Below, piece after piece: positions 53,841 through 64,000 of a stretch of DNA of 64,000 nucleotides (its first letter is position 1; each line of letters opens with the position of its first letter). Source of the DNA: Spirometra erinaceieuropaei (taxonomy: Eukaryota; Platyhelminthes; Cestoda; Diphyllobothriidea; Diphyllobothriidae); NCBI GenBank assembly GCA_902702965.1, contig CACRXP010000020.1:1892823-1956822 (forward strand), in the 5' to 3' direction. The notes below the pieces were generated by a model. The model worked only from the letters and a program-made list of their open reading frames with translations. It ran no database searches and was not told the DNA's origin. The translations under genes and the position numbers were made by a program.

Positions 53841-55490
53841 AAAGGTGAAGTATTTAAAGGGCGTAGTTGTTGGGACATCGTAGCTGGTAACAATCGCATT
53901 CATCACAAATCATTATACTTGCTACGATGATAGCCTGACAGCTCACATCCGGATCATAAATGGCCACGGCACTGTCGCAATTATTGGTTATTCACGTGAT
54001 AATGACTTTGAAATTCGGTTCATCGGTACCCTCGCTGGAGCCGGTGTTCATTCATGCACTCTACGCGTAACTAAATAATCTGACTGAACACAGTCCTAGG
54101 GCTAAATATTGACGGCGGAGATTAGTTAGCCAGTTGATGGATTTCAAACCGAAGAACCACGAGTTGAGTATTCAGCTACCCCCGCGGTCCTCATTCCTTG
54201 AGCTGAGTTCGGCTTCGTCAAACGTGATGATTCGACACCTGACACGTGAGCTTGCCGCGAATTGAAGATGTACACCATCGCTCCCCGCTGCTTATGCCTG
54301 TTTGGTCTTCCATTTCCGGAATATATTCCTCCTATCTCCGACGTAGTTAGTTTTCCATCGATTGCAGTATATTCGATAAACAATCCTAGGTCTTTCCTCT
54401 GTGCAAGCACATACTTGGAACGGTTTTAAAAGACAGCTGACATCTCCAGTACTCTTCTTTACGTACTGAACACCTGCTAAAAGCCTGAAACGGCGTCGTT
54501 AAGTCTATCGTTCAGCCTCTGTATATGGTGCCTGACAAAGATAGTTGGGTGACCAATCAGTCTGCAAGCCAGTTAGACTTATTCTATTTCGGTTATTTCA
54601 CCTTTTATTTTACTGCACGGCGTCTGAAAGTGTCCAAAAAGCGTCCTCACCTGACTGTCTTAGGGGTTAAATGAGTGGTTATCGCAAGGATTATGGGATA
54701 ACATTCTAGCAACACGGGTGCTAGCTAAATGTCCAGACACCCGTGTTTCGCCGGTATTCTGTCGCTGCATTGCACAGCTGCAAAAGGTTCAGTTCTTCAG
54801 GGGGTCCCCTAACATTCCCCGTCTGCTTTCTGGCAGATACTTCAGGTTATCATTTGTTCCAGAAATTAATAACAGACTTGGAGAAGATCAGTATACTTTA
54901 AGGTCTATAGTCGCAGACCGAAAGCTGTTTCATGGATATTTAGACCAATGTACATCGGCCACAGTAGGATAACCATTAAAAATTCATTAACTGTCAACAG
55001 GCAGGTAGTATTATCCTTGAAGTTCTCTGCCTACAGCCTATTCGCAGCTGGTCCGGACACCTTTGTCAATCTGGATTTCTGCAATACTTTTGCCCAAGAC
55101 AGCACAACAGTGATGTCTGAGTAAATGATCCGCAAATTGTGACTTTAGGGCCGCCGCGTAGGGGTTGGGCAACTCGCAGTGTATTAAAGGCGCTCATCTT
55201 TGGTTCTTGGACGTCATTCGGACGCACGGCAGGATCCTAGGGAACGGTCAGGTGCCGTTTCTACGGACTTTCTGTGGTGCATCTTGACGACGCACTTCAA
55301 ATGAATTAGATTCCACTATTGCCGGTCTCATAAAGCCGCAAAACTCCGAGATGCCCCTGTGTAGAAATTAACCACGATAACTCGCGTCAAAATGCTAGCA
55401 TTACGGAGCCATTTTATAGGTCGCTCTGTACTTATTCTCTGACCTATGGCAATAAGAGTAAATAATCTTCAATTTCTGTAGACCTCTATT
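53840..55490. other. No supported gene
   Basis: Frames at 54410-54144 (minus, 88 codons) and 54718-54972 (plus, 84 codons) have no recognisable feature. Confidence 0.35.
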
Positions 55491-55491
55491 A

Positions 55492-56468
55492 CAGTGCGTG
55501 ACCAGTCTCATGAATTGTTGACTAAAATTCTGGAATGCGTTTCCGATCAGGAAGGGGGTTGTTTTTATTGATTATCATGCAGCATAACCCTATAACATTT
55601 CGGGCTCGCCAGGATGTTGGCTTTTGAATGCACTTCATTTTGACCTCCTGCAGATACAGCAATCGGTCAAAAATGACTACTTAAGCAGCATGCATTTTTC
55701 CTTTTGATTTTTGATGGTCTTATATGTTCAAATAGCTTTCACAGAAAACATATACAAAAATACGCTTTCTTTTGCCTTTTTGGTAGGAAATCACATTGTC
55801 TTCATATTTAAAGCCCGAATAAAGTGTATATTTGGTTTTAAAATGTCCCCCGATTACCGAATAATTTTCAGCCTGATCGGCCATTGCATCATTGTTTGCC
55901 GATTTCAGTCTACAAGGTGCATAATTTCCGCCTAATGAGAATCATGTATTCCTCTATGCCTTTAAGAAGATACTACACAGAGTTCATGAAAGGTTGCAAT
56001 GGATTCGGACTGTGATGTACATTCCATGAGGCGCATTTGTAAACGTATATGTGCGGTCTTGCATACATGAATATCCACGGTCTTAAACATCTCATCATTA
56101 GAAACTTTTGTGAAACCTAAATATACACTTTTTCAGGTAAAAAATGCAGCTACAATGTCAGTTTCTACCAAAGGAGTGGAATAAGGCATATGTCTCTGCA
56201 CGTCTTCTATAAAATATGTTTGAATTTATAAAACCACCGAAAATCAATAGGAAAAATGCATACTACATAGATAACCATTTTTCCGAGTTTGGTTTCTGCA
56301 GGCGGTAAAACAGAATTATACTCAAAAGCCGACATCCTGGAGAGCCCGAAATGTTATAGGGTTTTGCTGCATAGTAATCAGTATAACAACCCCACTAAAG
56401 TATTCCCTCCTAATCGGAAACGCACTCCAGAACTTTCTTCAACATTCCATGAGATCGGTCGCGCACTG
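55492..56468. mobile_element. Foldback MITE, subfamily A, full length with TA flanks
   Basis: Left tip TA then CAGTGCGTGACCAGTCTCAT; right tip ATTCCATGAGATCGGTCGCG, CACTG then TA. Inner pairs: GCGTTTCCGATCAGGAAGG against CCTCCTAATCGGAAACGC, CAGGATGTTGGCTTTTGA near 55610 against TCAAAAGCCGACATCCTG near 56322. It shows the cleanest termini of subfamily A. Length 977 bp. Confidence 0.9.
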
Positions 56469-56938
56469 TAAATCTACCTGTATCTGTGGAAAACGTTTGG
56501 CCTTTTCCAGACTTTTGAAAAATAACACAATAGAATGTTTTGTAAAATAATGTTAGCAACTTTCTTTATGAGAAGAGAACCAAGGGTTGCATAACGAGTA
56601 CCCCGACACATACATTTTGAACGTCAAATGGCTGCCAGCTGCTAGTAGAATGCAAGTAAGACATACACCACTCCCAAGAGTAACATGCGGGTGTGCCACA
56701 CGGTTTTATTTGAAAGAATTAAATGGCCAGGCAAATAATCATGCTGTCTTCCGGTAAAGGGAAAAATTTGCTCTTCTATCCGCCGTAAAAAAACCAAATA
56801 ACTGCTCGCAACATCAAACTGAATTACGTTAGATGTACTGACAGGCGGAAAAAGTAAAATTATCTCTCGAGCACAGCTTCTGTTTATTGGTGGGTCTAAG
56901 CGTTTGTGTAGATCATACAGAGAAGGTGTACTTAGAAC
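56469..56938. other. No recognisable feature between two MITEs
   Basis: I see no open frame of note. Confidence 0.4.
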
Positions 56939-56940
56939 TA

Positions 56941-57993
56941 CAGTAAGTGAGCAAACTCATGGAATGTCAGCCGAAATTCCAAAATGCGTTTTCGTTTTGA
57001 AAAGATTAATTAAATAGGTTTGTTAAACTAACCATCGTGCAACATAATTCTATAATAATTTAGTTACCTCAGGATGCCAGCTTTTGAACGAACTCCTTTG
57101 CGTCTGCAGGCAAAAACCATGCTCCGCAAAAATGTCTATTTACGTAGCATGCATTTTGTTCATGGATTTTCGATGCCCTTAAATATTTAATTATATTTCA
57201 TGGAAAACATGCATAGAAATAATCATAAATCTTCTTCCAATTTTATACATGCATTTTTCTCATCGATTTTTGATGCGCTTAAAATTCAATTATAGTTCAT
57301 TTAAAATTTGCATAAAAATACTCATAAATCTTCTTCCAATTTTATGCATAAGAGAGGAGAGTATAATTCGGTTTTCCTGAAAAATTTTAAACCCGACGAG
57401 CCATTACACTTGGATTCGTAGTTTCCAAACTACATGCCGTATATTTTTCGCGTACGGAAAAGCATATATTACTCTACATTATTAAGGGGAGACCATATGG
57501 GAATTATAAATTGTATTCGTGGATTGGCGACATATTGTAAACTTTACTAGCCAATTTGGTAAATGCAGGGACATGACTTTTAATGAACGGCCATGTCACA
57601 GTATTAAAAAATTTTACAATTACAAACTTTTTGAAAAAAGACTTCTACCCCTTCTTTAAGCGAAAAAGTGAAAAAAGACGTAATTTTCTACTAAACAAAT
57701 AAAAGAACAAATATGTTTATGCTTTTTGTCCATGAAATATAATTTAATCTTTAAGGGCATCGAAAATCAATGGGAAAAATACTTGCTATTTAAGTAGTCC
57801 TTTTTTACAGTGTATGTTTTCTACATGCAACAGCGAAGAAATTTATCCGGAATCCGGCACCCCGTGGTAACAATATCATTATAAAATTATGCTGTATGAT
57901 GATAAGTTTTACAACTTTACTTAATTAAACTTTTCATAACGAAAGCGCATTTCGAAATTTTGGTTAACATTTCATGATTTAGCCCACCTACTG
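56941..57993. mobile_element. Foldback MITE, subfamily B, with internal tandem duplication
   Basis: TA then CAGTAAGTGAGCAAACTCAT on the left; ACATTTCATGATTTAGCCCA, CCTACTG then TA on the right. A segment of about 110 bp is duplicated in tandem at about 57135-57350: ATAAATCTTCTTCCAATTTT occurs twice, near 57225 and 57333. This explains its 1053 bp length against about 977 bp for other copies. Confidence 0.88.
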
Positions 57994-57999
57994 TAAAAT

Positions 58000-58730
58000 G
58001 AATGGAATACAGCTAGTAAGGATTTTGTGGAGTCTCACAGAATAAACTAGGAAAACGCGTAAATCGTCCGTGCCTCAGATGCTTTCAGGAGTATTGACAC
58101 CCACGCCCTGTTCTGGGTCAGATAACCGCGAAAGTTCATAGCAGCTTGAATAGCCTCGGAGCAGCACCGAGCGTCTGAGTCATTTTAACCTGCGCCGCTG
58201 GATCTCGCTCGGCGTTGTGACCCTTGCGGCGGCGGCGGCGTAATAATGCAATGCAACTGTCGCCTTTCTGTGTAGCCTAGGTGTGTGACCATCGAAACAG
58301 GTCCGTTCAGTCATTAACAGGGAACGGCTTCCGACTGTAAACATAACCTACAAGAGGGGTTTTTGCTTCGTCGGACGCCAAGGCGTTATGCTTGCAGATG
58401 AATGGATCTGTCAAATTAACTCGAGTCGGACGCCTCGTACGGAACGCTGTCAGAAACACTACGTTGTTACATAGACTCTGAAGGTCATGACTGGGCAGTT
58501 TTGGGTTGGATTTCTTGGAAGGACACCGCAATTAGCAATCTCCTCCACGTAATAGATGGTGGTCTTGAGGTAAAGTCCAAGAAGGTTATCCGCCCCCCCC
58601 CTCACCAGGCGGTAACGCTAACCTTAACCCTACTTCTAATTACCTTGCCATTTAGCACAAGTCCACGTGTATTACGGGGATGGTTATTTTCTCACGCCCT
58701 ACCCATATTCCTATATTCCTATTCTGATGT
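58000..58730. other. No supported gene; short GCG run
   Basis: GGCGGCGGCGGCG stands near 58226. The plus frame that starts at 58501 has no recognisable content until about 58740, where PLE sequence begins. Confidence 0.4.
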
Positions 58731-58734
58731 CCCG

Positions 58735-59460
58735 TCAATTTTTGCAATCGAGACCGTCAAGCCACTCAAACAAAGCATATACAACGAAACGGAAAATCGT
58801 ATCGAACGCGCCCAAGTACTTCAGCTCCTAAAGTTCTGCCTCCGAACGTACTTCACGTTTGACGGAACCATCTACAAGCAAGTGAAGGGAACACCTATTG
58901 GCTCGCCGATTTCAGGATTCATCGCAGAGATGGTCCTACGGCGGTAAGAGTCATTGGTCTTCCAACACCGCAGACCGAAATGGTGGGCTCGGTATGTGGG
59001 CGATACCTTCGTCGTCATCTAACAGGATCAGGTGCTAACGTTCAAAGAACGTCTGAGCAGCGTCTTCCGCACACACAATTTACGACGGAGGAGAAAGAAA
59101 ATAACCAGCTGGCATTTATTTATGTCCTTGTCTGTCACAAAGATTTTTGTGGCCTAGAGACCAAAATGTTCAGAAAAGCGACGAGCACGACGCATGTACT
59201 GAACATCAACAGCAATTACCCAGTCAGCCGCAATCACAGTTGCGTGTTGAGACGCACTGTAATGAACCGGAAGACAAGGTTACCGAATTCCAGTATCATC
59301 GACGGATTTTCAGAGGAAATCGTTACCCGCGCAACTCGCTAGAAGCGCCTAATCCAGAAGGATGTTTGCTGAAGAATAAGAGTGCTCGGTTGACAGAACG
59401 CATTCAGTCGCGGAAACCACGAATATGTATAGGGGCTACAGTTGCAGACCAATTTGCGTA
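58735..59460 (+). pseudogene. PLE lineage 3 reverse transcriptase, broken
   Basis: The frame ending at 58947 carries RAQVLQLLKFCLRTYFTFDG, IYKQVKGTPIGSPISGFIAE and MVLRR. KGTPIGSPISG is the palm motif before the catalytic site. In another frame follows RPKWWARYVGDTFVV, where YVGD stands in place of catalytic YVDD, then VLTFKERLSSVFRTHN. The tail has FQYHRRIFRGNRYPRN, matching the thumb end at 49.9 kb. Several shifts and a lost catalytic Asp make it inactive. Confidence 0.85.
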
Positions 59461-59990
59461 AGCGTAAATTTGCATTTTAGCGCATTAAGCCTAGCCCTCA
59501 ACCAGCTATCCGTATTGCAGAAACCGCAGTTTTCTTGACTGTCACGGAGTTATCAGTCAGGGTGAAGACAGGACATTGTTAGTCTGACATATAAGGGAAT
59601 TTTTTTAAATATCGACTCCATCGGCGGTCTTATTAACTTTACAAGGCCACACGTCATTATTTACGCAGAAACCAGCCCTGGACAAACTTTATCGACCAAT
59701 CATCTTCGTTTATATTTGATCTTTCTTACTAAAAGTTTCGAAAGTGGTAAAAATGAACTACGTAGACCATGTGGCAAAAATTGCAGTGGCAGTGCATTTA
59801 ACTCCTCTGTCCAAGAACGAAGGAAACATCGAAATCATTTGTCCATGGAACTTCGTAGCAAATCAAACAGAGGCTAAGGTGTACCCCTAAGCAGAGAATT
59901 ATTATTTAATTTCCCAACTTCGGTAATCATATATTACTGTTATTTAAAGTCAGCTGAAAGATAACCGCTATTGGCTTTGTAGTTTAACAA
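59460..59990. other. No recognisable feature
   Basis: The stretch up to about 59500 may belong to the preceding PLE debris. Nothing else is seen. Confidence 0.35.
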
Positions 59991-60026
59991 CGTTTGAGCC
60001 TCTGAAATGTTCGAAACTTTCAAGAA

Positions 60027-60230
60027 CTACTGACCATTCCTGCGCTTTTTGGAATCAATGAAATCTTCCCCATTAATTCCTTCCGTCGAATTGTTCAACG
60101 AAAAATTGTTGTAAGCATGCAAAGTATGAACATTCCTCCGCGTTCCTGATGCGAGCGCCGCGCTAGTGACTGACAGTAGCAGTATAAAATCGACCCACTT
60201 TTTACTTCCCAATACTGCAGCAGACTTCAT
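60027..60230 (-). CDS. Possible small secreted protein, or chance frame in the tetraspanin B 3' flank
   Basis: 67 codons starting MKSAAVLGSKKWVDFILLLS VTSAALASG, which looks like a signal peptide with a plausible cleavage site after ALA-S. The rest is polar with two N-x-S/T sites (NFS, NNS) and a basic end (KKRRN). It starts about 200 nt after the tetraspanin B stop, on the same strand. The copy next to gene A is frameshifted, which argues against strong constraint. I recognise no family. Confidence 0.28.
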   Translation of the reverse strand: MKSAAVLGSKKWVDFILLLSVTSAALASGTRRNVHTLHAYNNFSLNNSTEGINGEDFIDSKKRRNGQ

Positions 60231-60342
60231 TTCAGAACGTTTTCATCGACTCAGAGGTTATCGTGAACTTTTAAGGTCTGTGCACGGCTCTGTTTGCTTA
60301 TATAATGAAGTCAATGAAAATTCTTCTTAATCCGAAAAACAG

Positions 60343-60348
60343 TTTATT
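60343..60348 (-). promoter_or_regulatory. Putative polyadenylation signal, tetraspanin B
   Basis: AATAAA on the minus strand, about 85 nt after the stop codon of gene B, conserved in position with gene A. Confidence 0.55.
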
Positions 60349-60431
60349 TGGTACATCTAGAAGAAGGGGTTTCAAATCTGGGCAAATCACATGTTTGTTT
60401 TTTGTTTACAATAACCAGAGAGGATGGTTCT

Positions 60432-63400
60432 TTAGCAAAATGCTGCGAGAACGACCACGACCAGAAGGACAAGCTAAAATTAGACAGAGTTATATATTAC
60501 TGACGAAGTTTTAGTGCTATGTTTACTTAAAGTTAGATATGAAATTTACCGTTTTCAATAGGGTTTTCAAGGGCATTGCCTATTACCCTTAAAATATACT
60601 GACCCACTGGCCTATTGAGATTGATCTGCTCTGTCTATCTTAAAATTAAAAGAATTTAACTTTTTAAGATAAGATCTTCAATTTGGCCGACCTAGGTCGC
60701 TTATGATTCGATTCTTACTTGTTACTTCTTTCTTAAGAATGAACATTCTTCATGAATAAGCCTTCTAGTGAATAGGCTGATGCGTGAAATTAAATGGCGC
60801 AATTAACCTAGGGGCTTTATAATGTACTATGATAATCATTCAACTTTCTATTCCGTTAACAAGTCAGAACGTAGGCGGATGTCACTGAACCACTGAAATT
60901 CATAAGGTAATGCTAATTTTACCGTGTAAATTTTAAGTCCTGTACAGGATTTTTGTCGAGAAATTAACTAACCCAAGAAGCACATGAAGGATTTTCGGGG
61001 AAAGAGGAGAAATCACTTAAATATTGCTATCTAAATAATTGCAAATGTATTAAAGGTATTCTAAGTTGATCGTTCATTGAATGTGAGAAGTATTTTTAAG
61101 GAAACTGCTAAGATAATACTTTAGGCTTTATGCAGAAATCGGATCTCATGCTGTGAAGGTTTCATTTCACAATGAAATTCACCAATTCAAACTAGATCGT
61201 TTCAAAAAACCGAGTATTCCCCTACCAGCAATAAATTGTTACACAAGAATGGTTCAGAACCCCTTTTGCAAACCAAGCAAGTATTTCCATGTCAGAAAAT
61301 ATAAAATTTGAAGAACAATAAATGATCTGCCTTTGACCAGCGCTAATAGTACTCCGTCTATCCTTAAATGACGGCTCTGTCTAAGTATAAATGCGCTTTT
61401 CGGGAAAAAAATTAAACCCTACCATGAACATGAAAAGGTGTGTTATATGTGGATTCTTGGATATTAAATATCTTGCTTCACGTGGTAAAGAACCTGATAT
61501 ATCATCTCCCGGAAATCATAAATGGTGCCATCCAAACTCGATTATTGAACGTTAAAGGCACGTCCTCATGCAGAAATCACTTTCAAAAGTTCTGACAGAG
61601 ATACTCCAGACCTATACCTTACTTGCGTGCTTATACCTAACCCAGAGAGTTCAAAGTCGTAGCTGGAAACGTTGCCAACCAGCTTGATTGCTCTCTGGTC
61701 AAACAGTCAGGGTCTAGTGGACCGTTCCTGGTGTGACCATAGTGGCACTCTCGCCTAAGTCACCTCCAAGTTGTCCCTATCGTGCAGTTCTGGAAACGAC
61801 ATGTGTGGCAGCATTACTTCGTAAGACACGTCGCCCAGACCCCGTAATCTTGTTTTTGTCTGACCATCAGAGCAAGGGTTGTGAGGTAAAATGTGTCAAA
61901 CGCCGTGCATGCATGTCTCACTGGCAGCTCGATCGTTGACTTCAGCGATGTCAATCGTCTGCTCTACAGCGCAGGGAGAGCAGGAACGGTGAGATGCGCG
62001 TGAATTAAAGTGTTGGTGGACTTGCGTTGCATCTACCGCACTCCCTCCTCACCTCCCACATTGCCCACAAGCGAGCCCAGAAGACGCAAAGCGAGCAAGG
62101 ACGCAAGTAGTCGGCACGGCAATAGTCGAACGTTGGTGCGCCACGACACCTAATGGGCTGCAACGGATACTGCCCAGGATTTTCAAGAACAACAAAAGCC
62201 TGGGCATCTCGGAATCCAATTGGCGCTATGAGGGCTTTCAATTGGCCCTGTAAACACACTATGTACGATGGCACCTGTTGTGTTTTCGTAGTTCAAATAA
62301 AACCTGCCGGACCCCGATTTAACCTCGCCTGCTTGTCCAACGCATCTACCTCCTGATCCCTGATTTTCGTGCTGAACACGCTCCATGCGACATGCAATGG
62401 AAGACGTCGTCTAAGTTGGTCAGACCGTCGCCTGTCTGACATCAAGGTAATCAAGACCGGACAGATCACCTGAGTATTCGGCACATGTGCTTGATCAACA
62501 AGCCTATTTAAGCAATTTCAACCCCTTGTCTGTCGTTTAGGCACGCCTTAGCATTGTTGAGACATGTTCTGAACTCGTCAACAGTCACTGGAGTCTGACA
62601 GGACAACTGGGCAGAATATCGTTAAGAAAAATAAAGACTTACCAGACCAATTATCAGCGCGATGGGAATAGGTAGAATTTTGACTTTGGTAGCTTCGACG
62701 AAGGTTTTTATTTTGTCCGTACAACCAGGCACTTTGTCTGCCTTAGCGGTGTCGACGTCGCAGGAGGATTTCGAACCTTTGGTATTTGTTTTGCAACAGG
62801 TTTCCGGGAATTCCGCCATTCCTAATTCTTTATAGAAATAAAAACATAGTACAGTATAAACAAGAAGCACTCAATTACAAAAAATGCGCGGATCTCTGAA
62901 GGTCATGAAAGATCAGGAACTTACTCTTGAAATCCTCGTAGCCGTCCAATCCACAGCAAATATTGTTATTGCTCTGCAAATGAATAAGCCATGTCTTAAA
63001 CAGGGTTAACACGCTTTCTTAGACTACAGGGCATTATTCTGCCAAATACTAATGCCTTATCTGATATTCAGTCGACAAAAGATTTTTAAACTTGTCGTCA
63101 AACATTCGGCTGAATCGTCCATTCTGGCCATTCCAAAGTCTGAATGCAAATTTCACTACCAAGTAATTTTTTCCGGGGTAACCTGATGAAAACCAATTTA
63201 CATTTAAACTAAGAACGCGCTTCCAAAGTACGGATTCATAAGTGATCTGTGTAACTTATATTCGGGAGATTCAAGCCTAGTGTCTATTGAGACCATACAT
63301 GTATTTCGATAACATTAGTTGCTAACAGGACTATAGCACACAATCTCTTAGTAGTAGTTTGCTTGCTATCAGACAATGGCATCTATATTTAAGTTGATTA

Positions 63401-63724
63401 TTCTTTGTTCGTCGAACATATTACTTTTAAAAATGTATAAGGGAATTGCTGTCGTCGTTAAAATATATCTGACCGCATATGCGACACAGGAAATAAAACT
63501 GGGTAAGTAACTGAACATTAACTCGGGTAATATCATTACCCTTCTGGAAAAGGAATGAATGAAGTTACGACATACATATTATGCGATAGTCGACTTGCTA
63601 CCACAAATACTGTTTGACCTCTAATAAATGTATCATCTTTCAGTTCACCTACTGTGTCAAGAGAAGCTCCTGCCTTAGGTTTATAACTAAATCCCCTTCT
63701 ACTGTTGACGGATTCATAAAACAC
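60432..63724 (-). CDS. Tetraspanin B, 3' part (5' exons beyond window)
   Basis: Exons readable on the minus strand: probable large-loop exon 63724-63653 (VFYESVNSRRGFSYKPKAGA, SLDT); 62973-62925 (SNNNICCGLDGYEDFK, CCG signature) ending in a GTAAGT donor; 62827-62643 (ETCC, SSC and PGC cysteines, then TM4 ILPIPIALIIGL) with a GTAAGT donor; 60473-60432 (LVLLVVVVLAAFC-stop). Sizes 49, 185 and 42 nt and phases equal those of gene A. A possible helix exon (KGNDITRVNVQLLTQFYFLC) stands at 63543-63481. Frames and splice sites are intact, so it is probably expressed. The loop has diverged from A (for example GYEDFK against GYKNFT), as expected of a surface-exposed region. Confidence 0.85.
61650..62495. 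repeat. Repeat R3 copy in the last intron of tetraspanin B
   Basis: GTGGACTTGCGTTGCATCTA, CCGCACTCCCTCCTCACCTC near 62016-62055, collinear with 30760-31580. Short frames inside on both strands are not genes. Confidence 0.65.
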
Positions 63725-64000
63725 CTATTTCGGCTATCGTGCGATTCAGGTATAGCCATTATTACTGAGTAAAATGTTTCCTAAACAACAGGATTAACGT
63801 TATCTTTTTGGAAAAATAGAAATGAATCTGAACCGACAGTTGCGCCTCCAATCGGTGTGGTCAACGCATTTGTTAATAGAGTGGAAACATTGCCAAACTT
63901 CGAAACGGTTATCATGTATGCAATGGTATTTTTCGAAAAGGAATCTTGGTGTTGTGCGACTGAGCCGCACCTATTTGCGGCTCCGTATTCGGGGATTCGT

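Larger units (their letters stand above)
59990..64000. repeat. Segmental duplication, copy 2 (partner 28920-34090)
   Basis: Collinear with copy 1 through tetraspanin exons, introns and 3' flank. The match still runs at the right edge, so the other exons of gene B are expected just outside. Confidence 0.88.

Noticed and set aside
58501..58730. First half of the 148-codon frame as host protein
   Set aside because: Only the part after about 58740 is recognisable, and that is Penelope reverse transcriptase.
1..64000. CRISPR array, rRNA genes, prokaryotic operons, viral genome
   Set aside because: No regularly spaced identical repeats, no rRNA-like stretches and no dense same-strand ORFs; the repeats present are dispersed transposons.

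Overview
The window looks like nuclear genomic DNA of a eukaryote, most likely a flatworm and probably a tapeworm. Genes are broken by GT..AG introns, coding density is very low, and most of the sequence is transposon debris: three lineages of Penelope-like retroelements (PLEs) with GIY-YIG endonuclease and hammerhead-ribozyme motifs, an RTE-like non-LTR element, CR1-like tails, two tRNA-derived SINE families and a foldback MITE family. The organism call is inference from gene and repeat content, not from a marker gene.

The host genes I can support are tetraspanins, all on the minus strand. Gene A (36888 down to 29335) can be traced from start codon to stop through at least seven exons: TM1, small loop, TM2, TM3, a large extracellular loop with CCG and further cysteines, and TM4. 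Gene B (63724 down to 60432, 5' exons beyond the right edge) is a diverged copy of A about 30 kb away, inside a segmental duplication that pairs roughly 28.9-34.1 kb with 60.0-64.0 kb, introns included. Relic C (4053-3719) keeps only the two exons equivalent to A exons 2 and 3, next to a Penelope element. The arrangement B - A - C, all in one direction, is a tandem tetraspanin array.

Layout: 1-1245 foldback MITEs; 2.1 kb SINE; 2.5-3.65 kb palindromic PLE; 3.7-4.05 kb tetraspanin relic; 4.1-5.0 kb direct duplication; 5.0-6.6 kb near-perfect hairpin and head-to-head PLE pieces with a ribozyme; 7.06-11.76 kb RTE-like element among three tRNA-like SINE copies; 12.7-13.15 kb inverted SINE pair; 13.7-14.7 and 16.8-17.8 kb MITEs; 18.9-26.9 kb PLE and CR1-like fragments; 27.7-28.85 kb PLE; 28.9-36.9 kb tetraspanin A; 37.2-48.3 kb SINE, MITEs, repeats and a GAC microsatellite; 49-50.8 kb two PLE fragments and a ribozyme; 51.6-58.0 kb MITEs; 58.7-59.5 kb PLE reverse transcriptase; 60-64 kb tetraspanin B.

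The tetraspanins should be four-pass membrane proteins of the cell surface. Almost everything else is mobile DNA, nearly all of it broken by stops, frameshifts or truncation. I saw no CRISPR array, rRNA, viral genome or bacterial-type operon. Repeat edges were judged by eye and are approximate unless a terminal motif is named.
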